Shown piece after piece: positions 48,221 to 57,171 of a DNA stretch of 64,000 nucleotides. The notes beneath the pieces are model-generated. The model had not been told where the DNA came from and ran no database searches. It saw only the letters and a program-made list of their open reading frames with translations. Made by a program: the position numbers and the translations under genes. The DNA comes from JANYLB01 sp963837715 (GTDB lineage Bacteria > Actinomycetota > Acidimicrobiia > IMCC26256 > JANYLB01), in contig CAWIOF010000002.1 of assembly GCA_963837715.1 (NCBI GenBank), positions 2,232,001 to 2,296,000 on the forward strand, written 5' to 3'. Numbering within the stretch: position 1 is the first letter of the stretch; the number at the start of each line of letters is the position of its first letter.

Positions 48221-51200
48221 GCCCCGACCTCGGCGACGGGTTCGGTCGCGGCCGATGCCTCTGCCCGAGCCGCGCGGCGCGCCCTCCGCGCCGCTCGCAC
48301 GCGTCGGCCGACCTTCGTGCTCCGGAACCAGAACACCGCCAATGCGAGCCACACCAGCACCTGCGCCAGTGCCATCAGGTTTCGCTGCCACTGGGCCGTG
48401 AATCGGAAGCCGATCACGCCCGGAGCGCGTTGCTCGAAGCCGTTGGACCAGCCGAACGCCTCGACGTGATCGAGCGATCGATCGCCCGACCGGCCGCTCC
48501 AAGCAGACGAGTACGCCTCCGACAGGAGCACGGCCCCGGCCCGGGTCGTCGCGTCGGGTGGCACCGGTCGGGCATCCGACAGGTCGCTGCGGAGCGCGGC
48601 ACGCGACGGATCGGGGGCATCGGGACGGAGCGCGTCGATCGATTCGCCGCGGAGAACCGACGGCGTGGGTGCCCACGCGTCGTTCTCGTACAGCACCAGG
48701 CCGCCCTCGGACTCGAGTCGACTGAGATCGAGCTGGTCGGCGAGCCCGCGGGTGAGCTGGGGCGTGGGTCGGGCCCGCTCACCCCCGCTCGCACCCGAGC
48801 CGGGAGGGAGCGCGACGTACCGGACCCCCATCGGCGCAAGGAGGTGTCCGAGTCGGTTGGTCAGGCCCTCGCGCGTGTCGGTCACGGCGTCGTCGACGAG
48901 CCCGGCCGCAGCACCGCCCGGCGCCGGCCACAGGTCGAGCGCACCACCCGGGCCGCCCCGGGTGATCCCGTAGCCGATGCCGTCGCCGGAGACGGTGGCA
49001 TCGATCGGGAGGACGTCGGGATCGCCGACCCAGAGCACCCGGAACCCACCCTGGGTCTGCTCGCTGTCCATCCACGACAACGCGGTGTTCCAGTCGGTCG
49101 ACGGCGCGTGCCAGCGACCGTCGAGTGCATCGGCCGCGAACCCGAGCGCGGGGAGCACCAGGACGACGGGCACCGCGATCGCCGCGATCTGGCGCCAGCC
49201 CAGCTGGAAGTGGTGCAGGTCGGTCCGGAACGCACCGACTCCGAGGCCGACCGCGAGCGCGATGCCGAGCGCGGCCGGGACGAGCAGACCTTCGGGCGCA
49301 GGAACCGCGGCATCGGGCGCAATCACCGTCGGCAACCAGGCCAACCCGAACCCGACGAGCGCGAGGACCCAGGCCCGGGCGGCCCAGGCGAGTCGGGGCC
49401 CGGTGGTGACGAGGACCGCGAGCGCAGCCGCGAGCAGGAGTGTCCAACCCCCCGCGCCGGCCCCCGCCGGACCGGTGTGGAAGCGAAGGACCGCGGAGAG
49501 ATCGAGGGTCGCGGGGAAACCGAGTCCCCACGCGGCCGACCGTTCGCCGCTCCGCAGCAGCGCCAGCGGCCAGGGAAGCAGCAGAGCCAGCGCGCCGACA
49601 GATCCGACGAGCGCCATCCGGACCGATCGCAGCGCCGGATAGTCGTCGCCTGCGAGGGGCTGCGCCATGAGCAACGCGATCGCTGCTGCAGTCAACACCA
49701 GGAACGCCGGTGGCCAGAACGCGGTCGCGACCGCGAGGAGCGCGACGAGCGGAAGGTACCGACGGATCCGCGCCGGCCAGCGCTCGTCGACCGGTCGTAC
49801 TGCGCGTGTCATCACCTGCTGCAACAAGAACGGCGCCAGCGCGTAGAAGACGAGTGGCCCGAGGCGACCGTTCGCCAACGCGTTACGTGCGATCGGGTTG
49901 ATCCCGTACACGAGCGCCGACGCGAGTGCGGCCCTTCGGTTCCCGGCGACGTGGCGGGTGAGTCGGAACGCTCCGATCACACCGAGTGGGAGCATCGCAG
50001 TGACGAGCACCGAACGCGCCAGACCGGTTGCCCCCAACAGCACCGTGCCGGCCCCCGCGAGCAGCGCGAACACCGGAGGCGGCGTCGACGCCGAGCCCAG
50101 GCCCTGATGGCGCCAGCCCGACCCGAACGCCGACAGGAGGTCCCCGACCCCCGGCCACGGGAGGAACTGGCCCACCGCGGGAACGTGACCGAAGAGGAAC
50201 TCGCGTGTCCCGAACAGGAAGACGACCGCGAAGGCCACGAGGGCGATCCCGAGCGGCTCGCGCAGCGCGCGAGCGCGCGGTGTCGACGGCGTCGCGACTG
50301 ACATCGCTCAGCGACTGGATCCGCGCTTCGGCCTGCACGTGCTCGACGACGTAGTTGCGGGCCCGGGCACTTCCCCGGAACTGCAGCCACCGGAGGTCGG
50401 AGTCGGGGATGGTGCGACTCGCCTGGACCGACCGGCGGGCCGCGCGGAGCTCGCCGAAGTGGCGCAGGTTCCAGATCCACGCCCCGAAGACCGCTCGCGC
50501 ACGCGCGCCGCGCCGCGACGCGACGAACACCGCCGACTCGAGGAGCCCGAGCAGCATGGCGATCGGTACCACCCACAGCAGCGTCGGCGCGGAGTAGGCC
50601 TTGAGCAGTGCCCGCAGCCGGTGCCGCAGTACCAGTCGTTCGTCGGGCGTCTGCGCGTCGGACCGGTCGCGGATCGCCTCGCGGTGACGGGCGCGAGCGT
50701 CGGGTGCCACGAGAATGCGGGCACCGATCAGCCTGGCCCGCCAACACAGATCGAGATCTTCGCCGCCGGGAAAGGTCTCTGGGTCGAACCCGCCGAGCTC
50801 GGCGAAGAGGTCGGCCCGCAGGAGCATCGCGGCACTCGACACGTAGAAGACGTCGCGCACGCCGTCGTGCTGCTCCTGGTCGAGTTCGCCGGGCTCGATG
50901 CCCGAGTACGCGACACCGAAACGGTCGATGGCCATCCCGACCTGGAGCAACACCTCGGGGTTGTCGGGATCGACGAGCTTCGGCCCCACGATCCCCGCGT
51001 TCGAGCGGTACGCCTCCTCGACGAGGAGGCGGATCGTCGACGGCTCGAGGGCGACGTCGTCGTGGAAGAGGAAGAGGAAGGTCGCGCCTTCCACGGCGTC
51101 GAGGGCCTCGTTCGCCGCGACGGCGAACCCGACGTTGGTCTCGAGTCGACGGACGAACGCCCGGGGCAGGACGGCCGCGATCCGTGGGGTCGGATCGTCG

Positions 51201-51433
51201 TCGGATCCGGCGTCGAGGACGAGGACCGCGAGGTTCGGGTAGTCGGAGTCGCGGATGCCCTCGAGCGTCGCCTCGAGCCACGCGCCGGGGTTGTTCGTCA
51301 CCATCACCGCAACCACGGGCGGGGGGACGAGAACGGGCTCGGCCGGCTCCGCGGGCGCAGGGATCACGGCGGGCGCGGGGACCGGGGGCCCGGGGACGGG
51401 AGGGTCAGCGGTCTCCATCGGGCGGCTCACCAT
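48217..51433 (-). CDS. GT2 glycosyltransferase fused to a large membrane domain, frame break near 50275
   Basis: The first half (ATG 51433 or 51418) is a GT-A domain: 'VVAVMVTNNPGAWLEATLEGI', 'FLFHDDVAL' (DxD-like), 'GFDPETFPGGEDLDLCWRARLIG', then a short membrane region. At about 50275 the frame shifts one base. The second half is a membrane protein with ten or more helices ('GIALVAFAVVFLFGTREFLFGHVPA', 'NPIARNALANGRLGPLVFYALAPF') and a long exterior domain. Homologues in actinobacteria are single proteins of about 1,100 residues next to DUF5719 genes, which supports fusion. The start codons available for a separate second gene are 12-15 codons before the break and lack a ribosome-binding site. 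Confidence 0.75.
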
Positions 51434-51468
51434 ACCAACTGCCACTTCGTGAGCCGGGTCACGAGTGC

Positions 51469-51495
51469 TTGCAAGAGTTAGCACTTTCGTATACT
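51469..51495 (+). promoter_or_regulatory. Putative sigma-70-type promoter for the coiled-coil gene
   Basis: TTGCAA (51469-51474) and TATACT (51490-51495) form a -35/-10 pair with 15 bases between, 31 bases ahead of the start at 51526. This A/T-rich patch stands out against the G/C background. It overlaps TTAGCACT, which is only half of a CIRCE element. Confidence 0.5.
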
Positions 51496-51525
51496 CTTGT
51501 GAGCACACAGTCGAAGGAGAGAGCA

Positions 51526-52053
51526 ATGGACGTCACCAAGAGCATCAAGGACGCCGGCTACATCGCAGTCGGCGCCGGCGTGATCGGCTTCCAGCAGGCC
51601 CAGGTCCGCCGCCGTGAGATCACCTCCGAGGTCACCCGCCGCGCCCAGGGCGCCCGAAGCTGCGCCGAGAGCCAGCTCGCGTCGGTCCGCAGCCAGGTCG
51701 CGACCCAGTCGGCCTCGGTCCGCACCAACGTCGAGGACCAGGCCCTCGGAGTGTGGGAGCTGGCCAACGTCGGCATCTCGGGCGTCACCACGAGCATCAC
51801 CGACACCGCGACGGGCGTCGCCGGCACTGCGACCGGTTTCGCCGGCACCGCCACCGATGCCGCGAGCGGGTTCGCCGAAGACGTGCGCGAGCTCGTCGAA
51901 CCGGTCGTCGGCGAGGCGCGGATCCGGGTCGAGCCGATCGTCGAGCAGTTGCAGGCCGTCCCCGACCACGTCGTCCGGGCGGTCGACGCCGGTCGCACGA
52001 AGGTCCTCGGCCTCGTCGGGGTCGGCGCCGGCGCCTCCGCCACCGCGGCCTGA
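51526..52053 (+). CDS. Phasin/HBHA-like Ala-rich helical protein
   Basis: The ATG at 51526 follows AAGGAGAGAGCA. The 175-residue protein has an N-terminal hydrophobic patch 'AGYIAVGAGVIGFQQAQVRRREI', then Ala/Ser/Thr-rich helix-forming segments ('SVRSQVATQSASVRTNV', 'TDTATGVAGTATGFAGTATDAASGFAEDV') and 'VEPVVGEARIRVEPIVEQL'. This looks like heparin-binding-hemagglutinin-like or phasin-like proteins that coat granules or membranes. No signal peptide is present. It is divergent from the glycosyltransferase and upstream of fbiA. Function is inferred only from composition. Confidence 0.75.
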   Translation: MDVTKSIKDAGYIAVGAGVIGFQQAQVRRREITSEVTRRAQGARSCAESQLASVRSQVATQSASVRTNVEDQALGVWELANVGISGVTTSITDTATGVAGTATGFAGTATDAASGFAEDVRELVEPVVGEARIRVEPIVEQLQAVPDHVVRAVDAGRTKVLGLVGVGAGASATAA

Positions 52054-52104
52054 ACCACTCCGCCTGCGAACACCCCCGTCCGGGCGCGCGTACGCTCAGC
52101 ACCC

Positions 52105-53046
52105 ATGTACGTCGCCCTGGCCGGAGGAGTAGGTGCCGCTCGGTTCTTGCGGGGTCTCGTGCGTGTCGTCCCCGAGGCCGCGGTCACCGTCGTGGTGAAC
52201 ACGGCCGACGACGACAGTGTTCCACGGTCTCCACGTCAGCCCCGATCTCGACACCGTCACCTACACCCTGGCGGGCGCCGAGCACCCGGAGCAGGGATGG
52301 GGGCTCGACGGCGAGACGTTCACGACGATGGACGCGTTCGTCGCGCTACGACCGACCGACGTGGTTCCGCCTCGGAGACCGTGATCTCGCGACCCACCTC
52401 TACCGGTCCGAGCGGCTCGCCGAGGGAGCATCGCTCTCCACCGTCACGACCGAGATCGCCGAGGCGTGGGGTGTGGTCCCCCACCTCCTCCCGATGAGCG
52501 ACGACCCGATCTCGACCCGGATCACGATCACCCGGCCCGACGGGACCTCCGATGAGGTCGCGATGCAGGAGTGGTTCGTGCACCAGCGAGCCGAACCGCC
52601 CGTGTCGGGCGGTCCGGTTCGAGGGCGCCGACGGAGCAACCGCCGCGCCGGGCGTGATCGAGGCACTGGAGACAGCCGAGGCGATCCTGGTCTGCCCGTC
52701 GAACCCGGTGATCTCGATCGGCCCGATCCTCGCCGTTCCCGGCGTGCACGACGTGCTCGTCCGTCGTCGCGACCGCGTCGTCGGCGTGAGCCCCATCATC
52801 GCGGGCCGGACCGTGAAGGGTCCCGCCGACCGGCTCATGGCCGGCCTCGGGATCGACGTCTCCTGTGTCGGCGTGGCCCGCGTCTACTCGGCGTTCTGCA
52901 GCACCCTCGTCATCGACGCGGGCGATGCCGACCGGGCGGCCGAGGTCGAGGCGACCGGCGTGCGTGCGGTCGTCGCCGACACGCTCATGACCGACGCCCG
53001 GGTCGCCGCGGCACTGGCGCGCCACACGCTCGACGCCGTCGCGTGA
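52105..53046 (+). CDS. fbiA: 2-phospho-L-lactate transferase (F420 synthesis), three frame breaks
   Basis: FbiA/CofD joins the phospho(enolpyruvyl/lactyl) group to Fo in F420 synthesis. The start gives 'MYVALAGGVGAARFLRGL' and 'VVVNTADDD'. One base on, near 52216, it continues 'VFHGLHVSPDLDTVTYTLAG'. After a second break near 52345 it reads 'YDRPTWFRLGDRDLATHLYR' and 'PMSDDPISTRITI'. After a third, near 52608, it reads 'AVRFEGADGATAAPGVIEAL' and 'CPSNPVISIGPILAVPG'. Each break needs one base removed. The corrected length is 312 residues, normal for the family. The GTGA overlap with fbiB and the intact motifs argue for sequence errors, not a dead gene. Confidence 0.9.
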
Positions 53047-53756
53047 CGGGCGGGCTCAGCGTCATCCCGATCGCCGACATCCCCGAGATCGCGGTGGGCG
53101 ATCCGCTCGCCGACCTCATCATGGCCGCGGCGACGGCGCAGGCGACGCCGCTCCTCCCCCGCGATTGCATCGTCGTGACCCAGAAGATCGTGTCGAAGGC
53201 CGAGGGCCGGATCGTTCCGCTCACGCCCGACGACCTCGATGCGAGGCGGGCGCTCATCGAACAGGAATCCACCCGCATCCTGCGCCGACGCGGCGACCTC
53301 CTCATCAGCGAGACGACCCATGGGTTCGTGTGCGCCAACGCCGGCATCGACCTCTCGAACGTCGACGACGGCTCGGCTGCGTTGCTTCCGGTCGACAGCG
53401 ACCGGTCGGCCCGCACGATCCGCGACGGTCTGCGCGCGCGGCACGGAGTCGAGGTCGCGATCGTGATCTCCGACACGTTCGGGCGCGCGTGGCGACGTGG
53501 CCTCACCGATGTCGCCATCGGGGTGGCCGGACTCGCCGCCGTAGTCGACCTGCGCGGCTCGACCGACTCACGCGGACGGGAGTTGTTCGCGACCGAGGTG
53601 GCCGTCGCCGACGAGGTCGCCGCCGCGGCCGAGCTCGCGATGGGCAAGGCCGCCGGGATCCCCGCGGCGATCGTGCGCGGGCTCGACCCGGCCTGGTTCC
53701 GGGAATCGGCGGTCGACGAGCTGATCCGGCCCCCGGCCGAGGACCTCTTCCGGTGA
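53043..53756 (+). CDS. fbiB: Coenzyme F420:L-glutamate ligase (CofE domain of FbiB)
   Basis: CofE adds gamma-linked glutamates to F420-0. The 237-residue protein has 'CIVVTQKIVSKAEGRIVPL', 'ISETTHGFVCANAGIDLSNV', 'VEVAIVISDTFGRAWRRGL' and 'AMGKAAGIPAAIVRGLDP', covering the whole ligase domain. It starts with a GTG that overlaps the fbiA stop as GTGA. In mycobacteria FbiB is one protein of about 450 residues with a C-terminal nitroreductase-like domain. Here the ligase ends on its own, and the next gene supplies that domain. Confidence 0.95.
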   Translation: MTGGLSVIPIADIPEIAVGDPLADLIMAAATAQATPLLPRDCIVVTQKIVSKAEGRIVPLTPDDLDARRALIEQESTRILRRRGDLLISETTHGFVCANAGIDLSNVDDGSAALLPVDSDRSARTIRDGLRARHGVEVAIVISDTFGRAWRRGLTDVAIGVAGLAAVVDLRGSTDSRGRELFATEVAVADEVAAAAELAMGKAAGIPAAIVRGLDPAWFRESAVDELIRPPAEDLFR

Positions 53757-54364
53757 GTGCGAGAGTGCCCGCCTTCGTGGAGGCCCGACGATCGATCCGG
53801 GCGTTCACCGACGAGCCGGTGGACCAGCTCGTGCTCGACCGGCTCGTGGAGGCCGCGTGTCTCGCACCGGCGCCGCATCACTCCCGGCCGTGGCGGTTCG
53901 TGACCGTGATCACCGCCGCCGCCAAGGAAGCGCTCGGCTCCGGCATGGGCGACCGCTGGCGACGGGACCTGCTCACCGACGGCGTCGACCCTTCGCGCGT
54001 CGACGAGTTGGTGACCGCGTCGCACGCCAAGCTGACCGGCGCGCCCGCTCTCGTCGTCGGCTGCCTCACGTGGGACGGTCTCGACCGGTATCCCGATGCC
54101 GATCGTCAGCGCGCCGAATGGGGCATGGCCCTGCTCTCACTCGGAGCGGGGGTGGAGAACCTGATGCTCGCCGCCGCCGACGTCGGCCTCGCGTCGTGCT
54201 GGGTCGCGGCGCCGATCTTCTGCCCCGAAGCGGCACGCGACGCACTCGACCTCCCCGCCGAATGGCTGCCGCACGCGCTCGTCCTCGTCGGCCGACCCGA
54301 CCCGTCGTACGCGCCCCGCGATCGCCCCGGAGTACCCCTCGAGGAACTCCGCGCGACCAGGTAG
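53753..54364 (+). CDS. Nitroreductase-family protein, FbiB C-terminal-like dehydro-F420 reductase
   Basis: The 203-residue protein has the FMN-binding nitroreductase pattern: 'FVEARRSIRAFTDEPVDQLVLDRLVEAACLAPAPHHSRPWRFV' and 'GMALLSLGAGVENLMLAAADVGLASCWVA'. It overlaps fbiB as GTGA. In mycobacteria the equivalent domain, fused to CofE, binds FMN and reduces dehydro-F420-0, so I infer this role. The 'APHHSRPW' motif resembles the FbiB domain rather than generic nitroreductases. A general nitroreductase is the alternative. Confidence 0.85.
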   Translation: MSARVPAFVEARRSIRAFTDEPVDQLVLDRLVEAACLAPAPHHSRPWRFVTVITAAAKEALGSGMGDRWRRDLLTDGVDPSRVDELVTASHAKLTGAPALVVGCLTWDGLDRYPDADRQRAEWGMALLSLGAGVENLMLAAADVGLASCWVAAPIFCPEAARDALDLPAEWLPHALVLVGRPDPSYAPRDRPGVPLEELRATR

Positions 54365-54450
54365 CAGGAGAAGAAGCGGAGGCGGCGGTCACGCGACGCG
54401 GGACTCGGAGCGGTGAGCGATCGAGCCGCCGCAGCGGATTCGACCGTCAG
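54365..54450 (+). repeat. Dispersed ~89-bp repeat, copy 5
   Basis: It reads 'CAGGAGAAGAAGCGGAGG', then 'GGTGAGCGATCGAG' and 'CCGCAGCGGATTCGACC', ending GTCAG. Left GGCGGC and right GCCGCC are complementary. It fills the convergent gap between the nitroreductase gene and the epimerase gene. This copy and the tandem unit show the clearest full-length agreement. Confidence 0.65.
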
Positions 54451-55394
54451 CGACGCTGGGTGGCTTTGAACCACTCGAGCGTGCGGCCGACACCCTCGTC
54501 GAGGCTCGTGAACGGCTTCCAGCCGAGGTGGATCTCGGCCCGGCCCGGATCGAGGGCCGATCGAGCCAGCTCACCGAGGCGCGCCGGCGCGTAGTGCGCG
54601 GTCTCCTTCGAGCCGGTGAGGCGGGCCATGACGTCGAACAGCTGCTGGACGCTCGTCTCGACGCCCGTGCCGATGTTGACGAGCAGTCCGCCGCCCTTCT
54701 CGGTGGCGCGCACGAACGCGTCGACGACGTCGTCGACGAACACGAAGTCGCGGGTCTGGCGGCCGTCGCCGAAGATCGTGGCGCGCTCCCGGCCGAGCAG
54801 CTTCGCGGCGAAGATCGAGACGACGCCGGCTTCGCCGTTCGGGTCCTGTCGGGGGCCGTAGACGTTGGCGAGCGCGAGCGCGGTGTACTCGAGTCCGTGC
54901 ACCTCGCGGTAGTAGTGCAGGTAGTCGCCGACCGCCTTCTTGGCGACGCCGTAGGGCGACTCGGGTCGCTGCGGGTGCCCCTCCCGGACCGGGAGGTCTT
55001 CGGGGGATCCGTAGATGGTCCCGCCGGAGCTCGCGAACACGACCTTGCGGGTGCCGGCGGCCAGCGCGCCCTGGAACAGGTTCAGCGCGCCGAGGATGTT
55101 CACCTCGGCGTCGAACGCAGGCCTCGCAACCGAGACGCGCACATCGGCTTGCGCGGCGAGGTGGTAGATGACCTCCGGCTTGCGGTGGGCCACGAGGTCG
55201 GTGATCGCGGGCGACCGCAGGTCGAGACGGTGGAACGAGAAGCGGCGCGAGCGGTCGGCGCGGGCATCGGCCAGGTTGGCGAGCGAGCCGGTCGAGAGGT
55301 CGTCGACCACGTCGACGTCGTAGCCCTCGACCACGAGCCGGTCGACGAGGGTGGAGGCGATGAAGCCGGCGCCGCCGGTGACGAGCACCCTCAC
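54447..55394 (-). CDS. NAD-dependent sugar-nucleotide epimerase/dehydratase (GalE-like)
   Basis: The 315-residue extended SDR has 'VLVTGGAGFIASTLVDRL', 'VIYHLAAQADVRVSV', catalytic Ser in 'FASSGGTIYG' and 'YGVAKKAVGDYL' with Tyr and Lys. 'NVYGPRQDPNGEAGVVSIF' and 'GDGRQTRDFVFVDDVV' match UDP-glucose 4-epimerase-type enzymes. The sugar is not certain. The ATG overlaps the stop of the nucleotidyltransferase gene (ATGA). Its 3' end abuts repeat copy 5. Confidence 0.9.
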   Translation of the reverse strand: MRVLVTGGAGFIASTLVDRLVVEGYDVDVVDDLSTGSLANLADARADRSRRFSFHRLDLRSPAITDLVAHRKPEVIYHLAAQADVRVSVARPAFDAEVNILGALNLFQGALAAGTRKVVFASSGGTIYGSPEDLPVREGHPQRPESPYGVAKKAVGDYLHYYREVHGLEYTALALANVYGPRQDPNGEAGVVSIFAAKLLGRERATIFGDGRQTRDFVFVDDVVDAFVRATEKGGGLLVNIGTGVETSVQQLFDVMARLTGSKETAHYAPARLGELARSALDPGRAEIHLGWKPFTSLDEGVGRTLEWFKATQRR

Positions 55395-56410
55395 GCAGGA
55401 CCGGCCTGGAGCACGCCGTCGCTGCCGACCACGGCGTGCAGCACCGAGGCGTCGGGCTCGACCCGAACCGCCCCGAACACGACCGCGTCTTCGAGGTGTG
55501 CGCGCGCGCCGATCGACGCGTCGGCGCCGACGACCGCGTTGCGGATGCGGGCTCCGGCGCCCACGGTGACGCCCGCGCCCAGCAGGACCGGGGCTTCGAT
55601 CCGTGCGTCGGCTGCGATTGTCACCGCACCCTGGACCCAGACGCCCGGTTCGCGTTCGGTGGCGCCGGGTGCCGGTGGCCGCCCGAGGCGACCGGCGAGC
55701 ACGTCGGCGTGCGCCTGGAGGTACTTGTCGGGAGTCCCGATGTCGAGCCAGTACCCGTCGCTCCGGAACGCGAACAGGCGACCCGGTCGGTCGAGCATCC
55801 GCGGGAACGTCTCCCGTTCGATCGACACGGTGAGTCGGGGCGGGATCCGTTCGAGCACCGAGGGCTCGAGCACGTAGGTACCCGCGTTCACCCAGTTGGT
55901 GGGGGCGCGACCCGGGGGTGGCTTCTCCACGAACGCGATGACCTCACCGTCGTCGCGGGTCGGTACGACCCCGAATGCCGACGGGTCGTCGACCCGGGTC
56001 AGCGCGATCGTCGCCTCCGCGCCGCTCGTCTCGTGGAACGCGACCAGCGAGCGGAGGTCGAGATCGGTGAGCACGTCGCCGTTGCAGACGATCAACCGTT
56101 CGTCGATCCCCTCCGCCGCGAACCGGATGCCGCCAGCGGTACCGAGCGGTTCCGGCTCTTCCCGGAACCGCAGACGAGCCGATCCGAATCGGGCTTCTCC
56201 CGGCGCGTCGCCGTCGGCCAGGTGCTCCCGGAACGCGTCGGGGAGATAGCCCAGCGACAGCACGATGTCGTCGACCCCGTGGTCGGTGAGCCAGGTGAGC
56301 TGCCGATCGAGGAAGGCCAGATTGGCGATCGGCAACAGCCCCTTCGGGGTCTTGTAGGTCAGCGGACGCAGGCGCGTCCCTTCTCCGCCGACGAGGACGA
56401 CCGCCTTCAC
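55391..56410 (-). CDS. Sugar-1-phosphate nucleotidyltransferase with left-handed beta-helix (mannose-1-P guanylyltransferase-like)
   Basis: From a GTG at 56410 the 339-residue protein has 'VVLVGGEGTRLRPLTYKTPKGLLPIAN', the nucleotidyltransferase loop, 'CNGDVLTDLDL', 'VEKPPPGRAPTNWVNAGTYVLEPSV' and a hexapeptide beta-helix tail ('GVTVGAGARIRNAVVGADASIGARA'). Homologues at this place in actinobacteria are called mannose-1-phosphate guanylyltransferase (Rv3264c-like). The GDP-mannose assignment is inferred. The start overlaps the end of the His-rich protein gene by four bases. Confidence 0.9.
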   Translation of the reverse strand: MKAVVLVGGEGTRLRPLTYKTPKGLLPIANLAFLDRQLTWLTDHGVDDIVLSLGYLPDAFREHLADGDAPGEARFGSARLRFREEPEPLGTAGGIRFAAEGIDERLIVCNGDVLTDLDLRSLVAFHETSGAEATIALTRVDDPSAFGVVPTRDDGEVIAFVEKPPPGRAPTNWVNAGTYVLEPSVLERIPPRLTVSIERETFPRMLDRPGRLFAFRSDGYWLDIGTPDKYLQAHADVLAGRLGRPPAPGATEREPGVWVQGAVTIAADARIEAPVLLGAGVTVGAGARIRNAVVGADASIGARAHLEDAVVFGAVRVEPDASVLHAVVGSDGVLQAGPA

Positions 56411-57159
56411 GGGGTGGAAGGTGCGGGGGTGGTCGGGTCCGTCGCCGGTGTGCCGGCCAGCGTCGAAGAGGTCGACGCGGTCGACGACGTCGACGCCGCG
56501 GGGGCGCCGCCGAGGTCCTGGATGTTCGAGAGCGCCGATTCGGCGTCGGGCGGTTCCGGGACCTGCTGACCCTTGGGCAGGAACGCGATCGCGACGATGC
56601 TGGCGTTCTGCGGACGGAAGTCGGCGGGGTTCCCGGTCTGCGGCGTGCCCGTCCAGGGCTCGCCGTACTTCCCGGTGGCCCACACGAGGTTCGCCTTCTG
56701 GCCCTTGAACTCACCGCTCGGGCAGGTGTAGCCGTTCTGGTACTCGGTACCGTCCCACAGCTTCATCGAGGTGCTGTCGAGCTCCCAGCCCGCACCCTCG
56801 TTGTCGTCGATGAACCGCCCGACCGTGGCGTTCTTGCCCGCCGCAGCCGAGGAGTAGGGATGGATGTGCATGAGACCGTCGCCGTGAGAGTGGATCCCCA
56901 GCGGCGACTCGAACGCGGGGGCGGCGGGCAACCACGTGCCACAGACGTTCACGCCCAGATACGCGTGCCAGTGGTCCTTGTTCACGACCGGGGCCGCGTT
57001 GCTCTCGGAACCACCGCGGGCCAGCACGATGCCGACCACGCCGATGATCACCACGACGGCGGTCGCGACCGTCCAGCCCATCGATCCGCCCCGACGCTTG
57101 GTGCGGCGGATCTTCGCCCGTGCCTGTGCCCGTGAGTACTTGCCTTTTCGACGTGCCAT
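56407..57159 (-). CDS. Membrane-anchored His-rich hypothetical protein
   Basis: The 250-residue protein has a very basic start ('MARRKGKYSRAQARAKIRRTKRR'-like, Arg/Lys-rich), one helix ('VATAVVVIIGVVGIVLA') and an exterior domain with 'DHWHAYLGVNVCG', 'GIHSHGDGLMHIHPYS' and 'AGKNATVGRFIDDNE'. Eight His residues lie in about 50 residues, two Cys flank them, and the tail is Ser/Thr/Ala-rich. Metal binding, perhaps copper, is a reasonable guess. I do not know a characterised member. It is coupled to the nucleotidyltransferase gene by overlap. Confidence 0.75.
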   Translation of the reverse strand: MARRKGKYSRAQARAKIRRTKRRGGSMGWTVATAVVVIIGVVGIVLARGGSESNAAPVVNKDHWHAYLGVNVCGTWLPAAPAFESPLGIHSHGDGLMHIHPYSSAAAGKNATVGRFIDDNEGAGWELDSTSMKLWDGTEYQNGYTCPSGEFKGQKANLVWATGKYGEPWTGTPQTGNPADFRPQNASIVAIAFLPKGQQVPEPPDAESALSNIQDLGGAPAASTSSTASTSSTLAGTPATDPTTPAPSTP

Positions 57160-57171
57160 GAGGCGCCCAGG

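Noticed and set aside
51479..51500. CIRCE heat-shock operator (TTAGCAC half-site)
   Set aside because: Only one half is present and the complementary half nine bases later is absent; the sequence is better read as a promoter.
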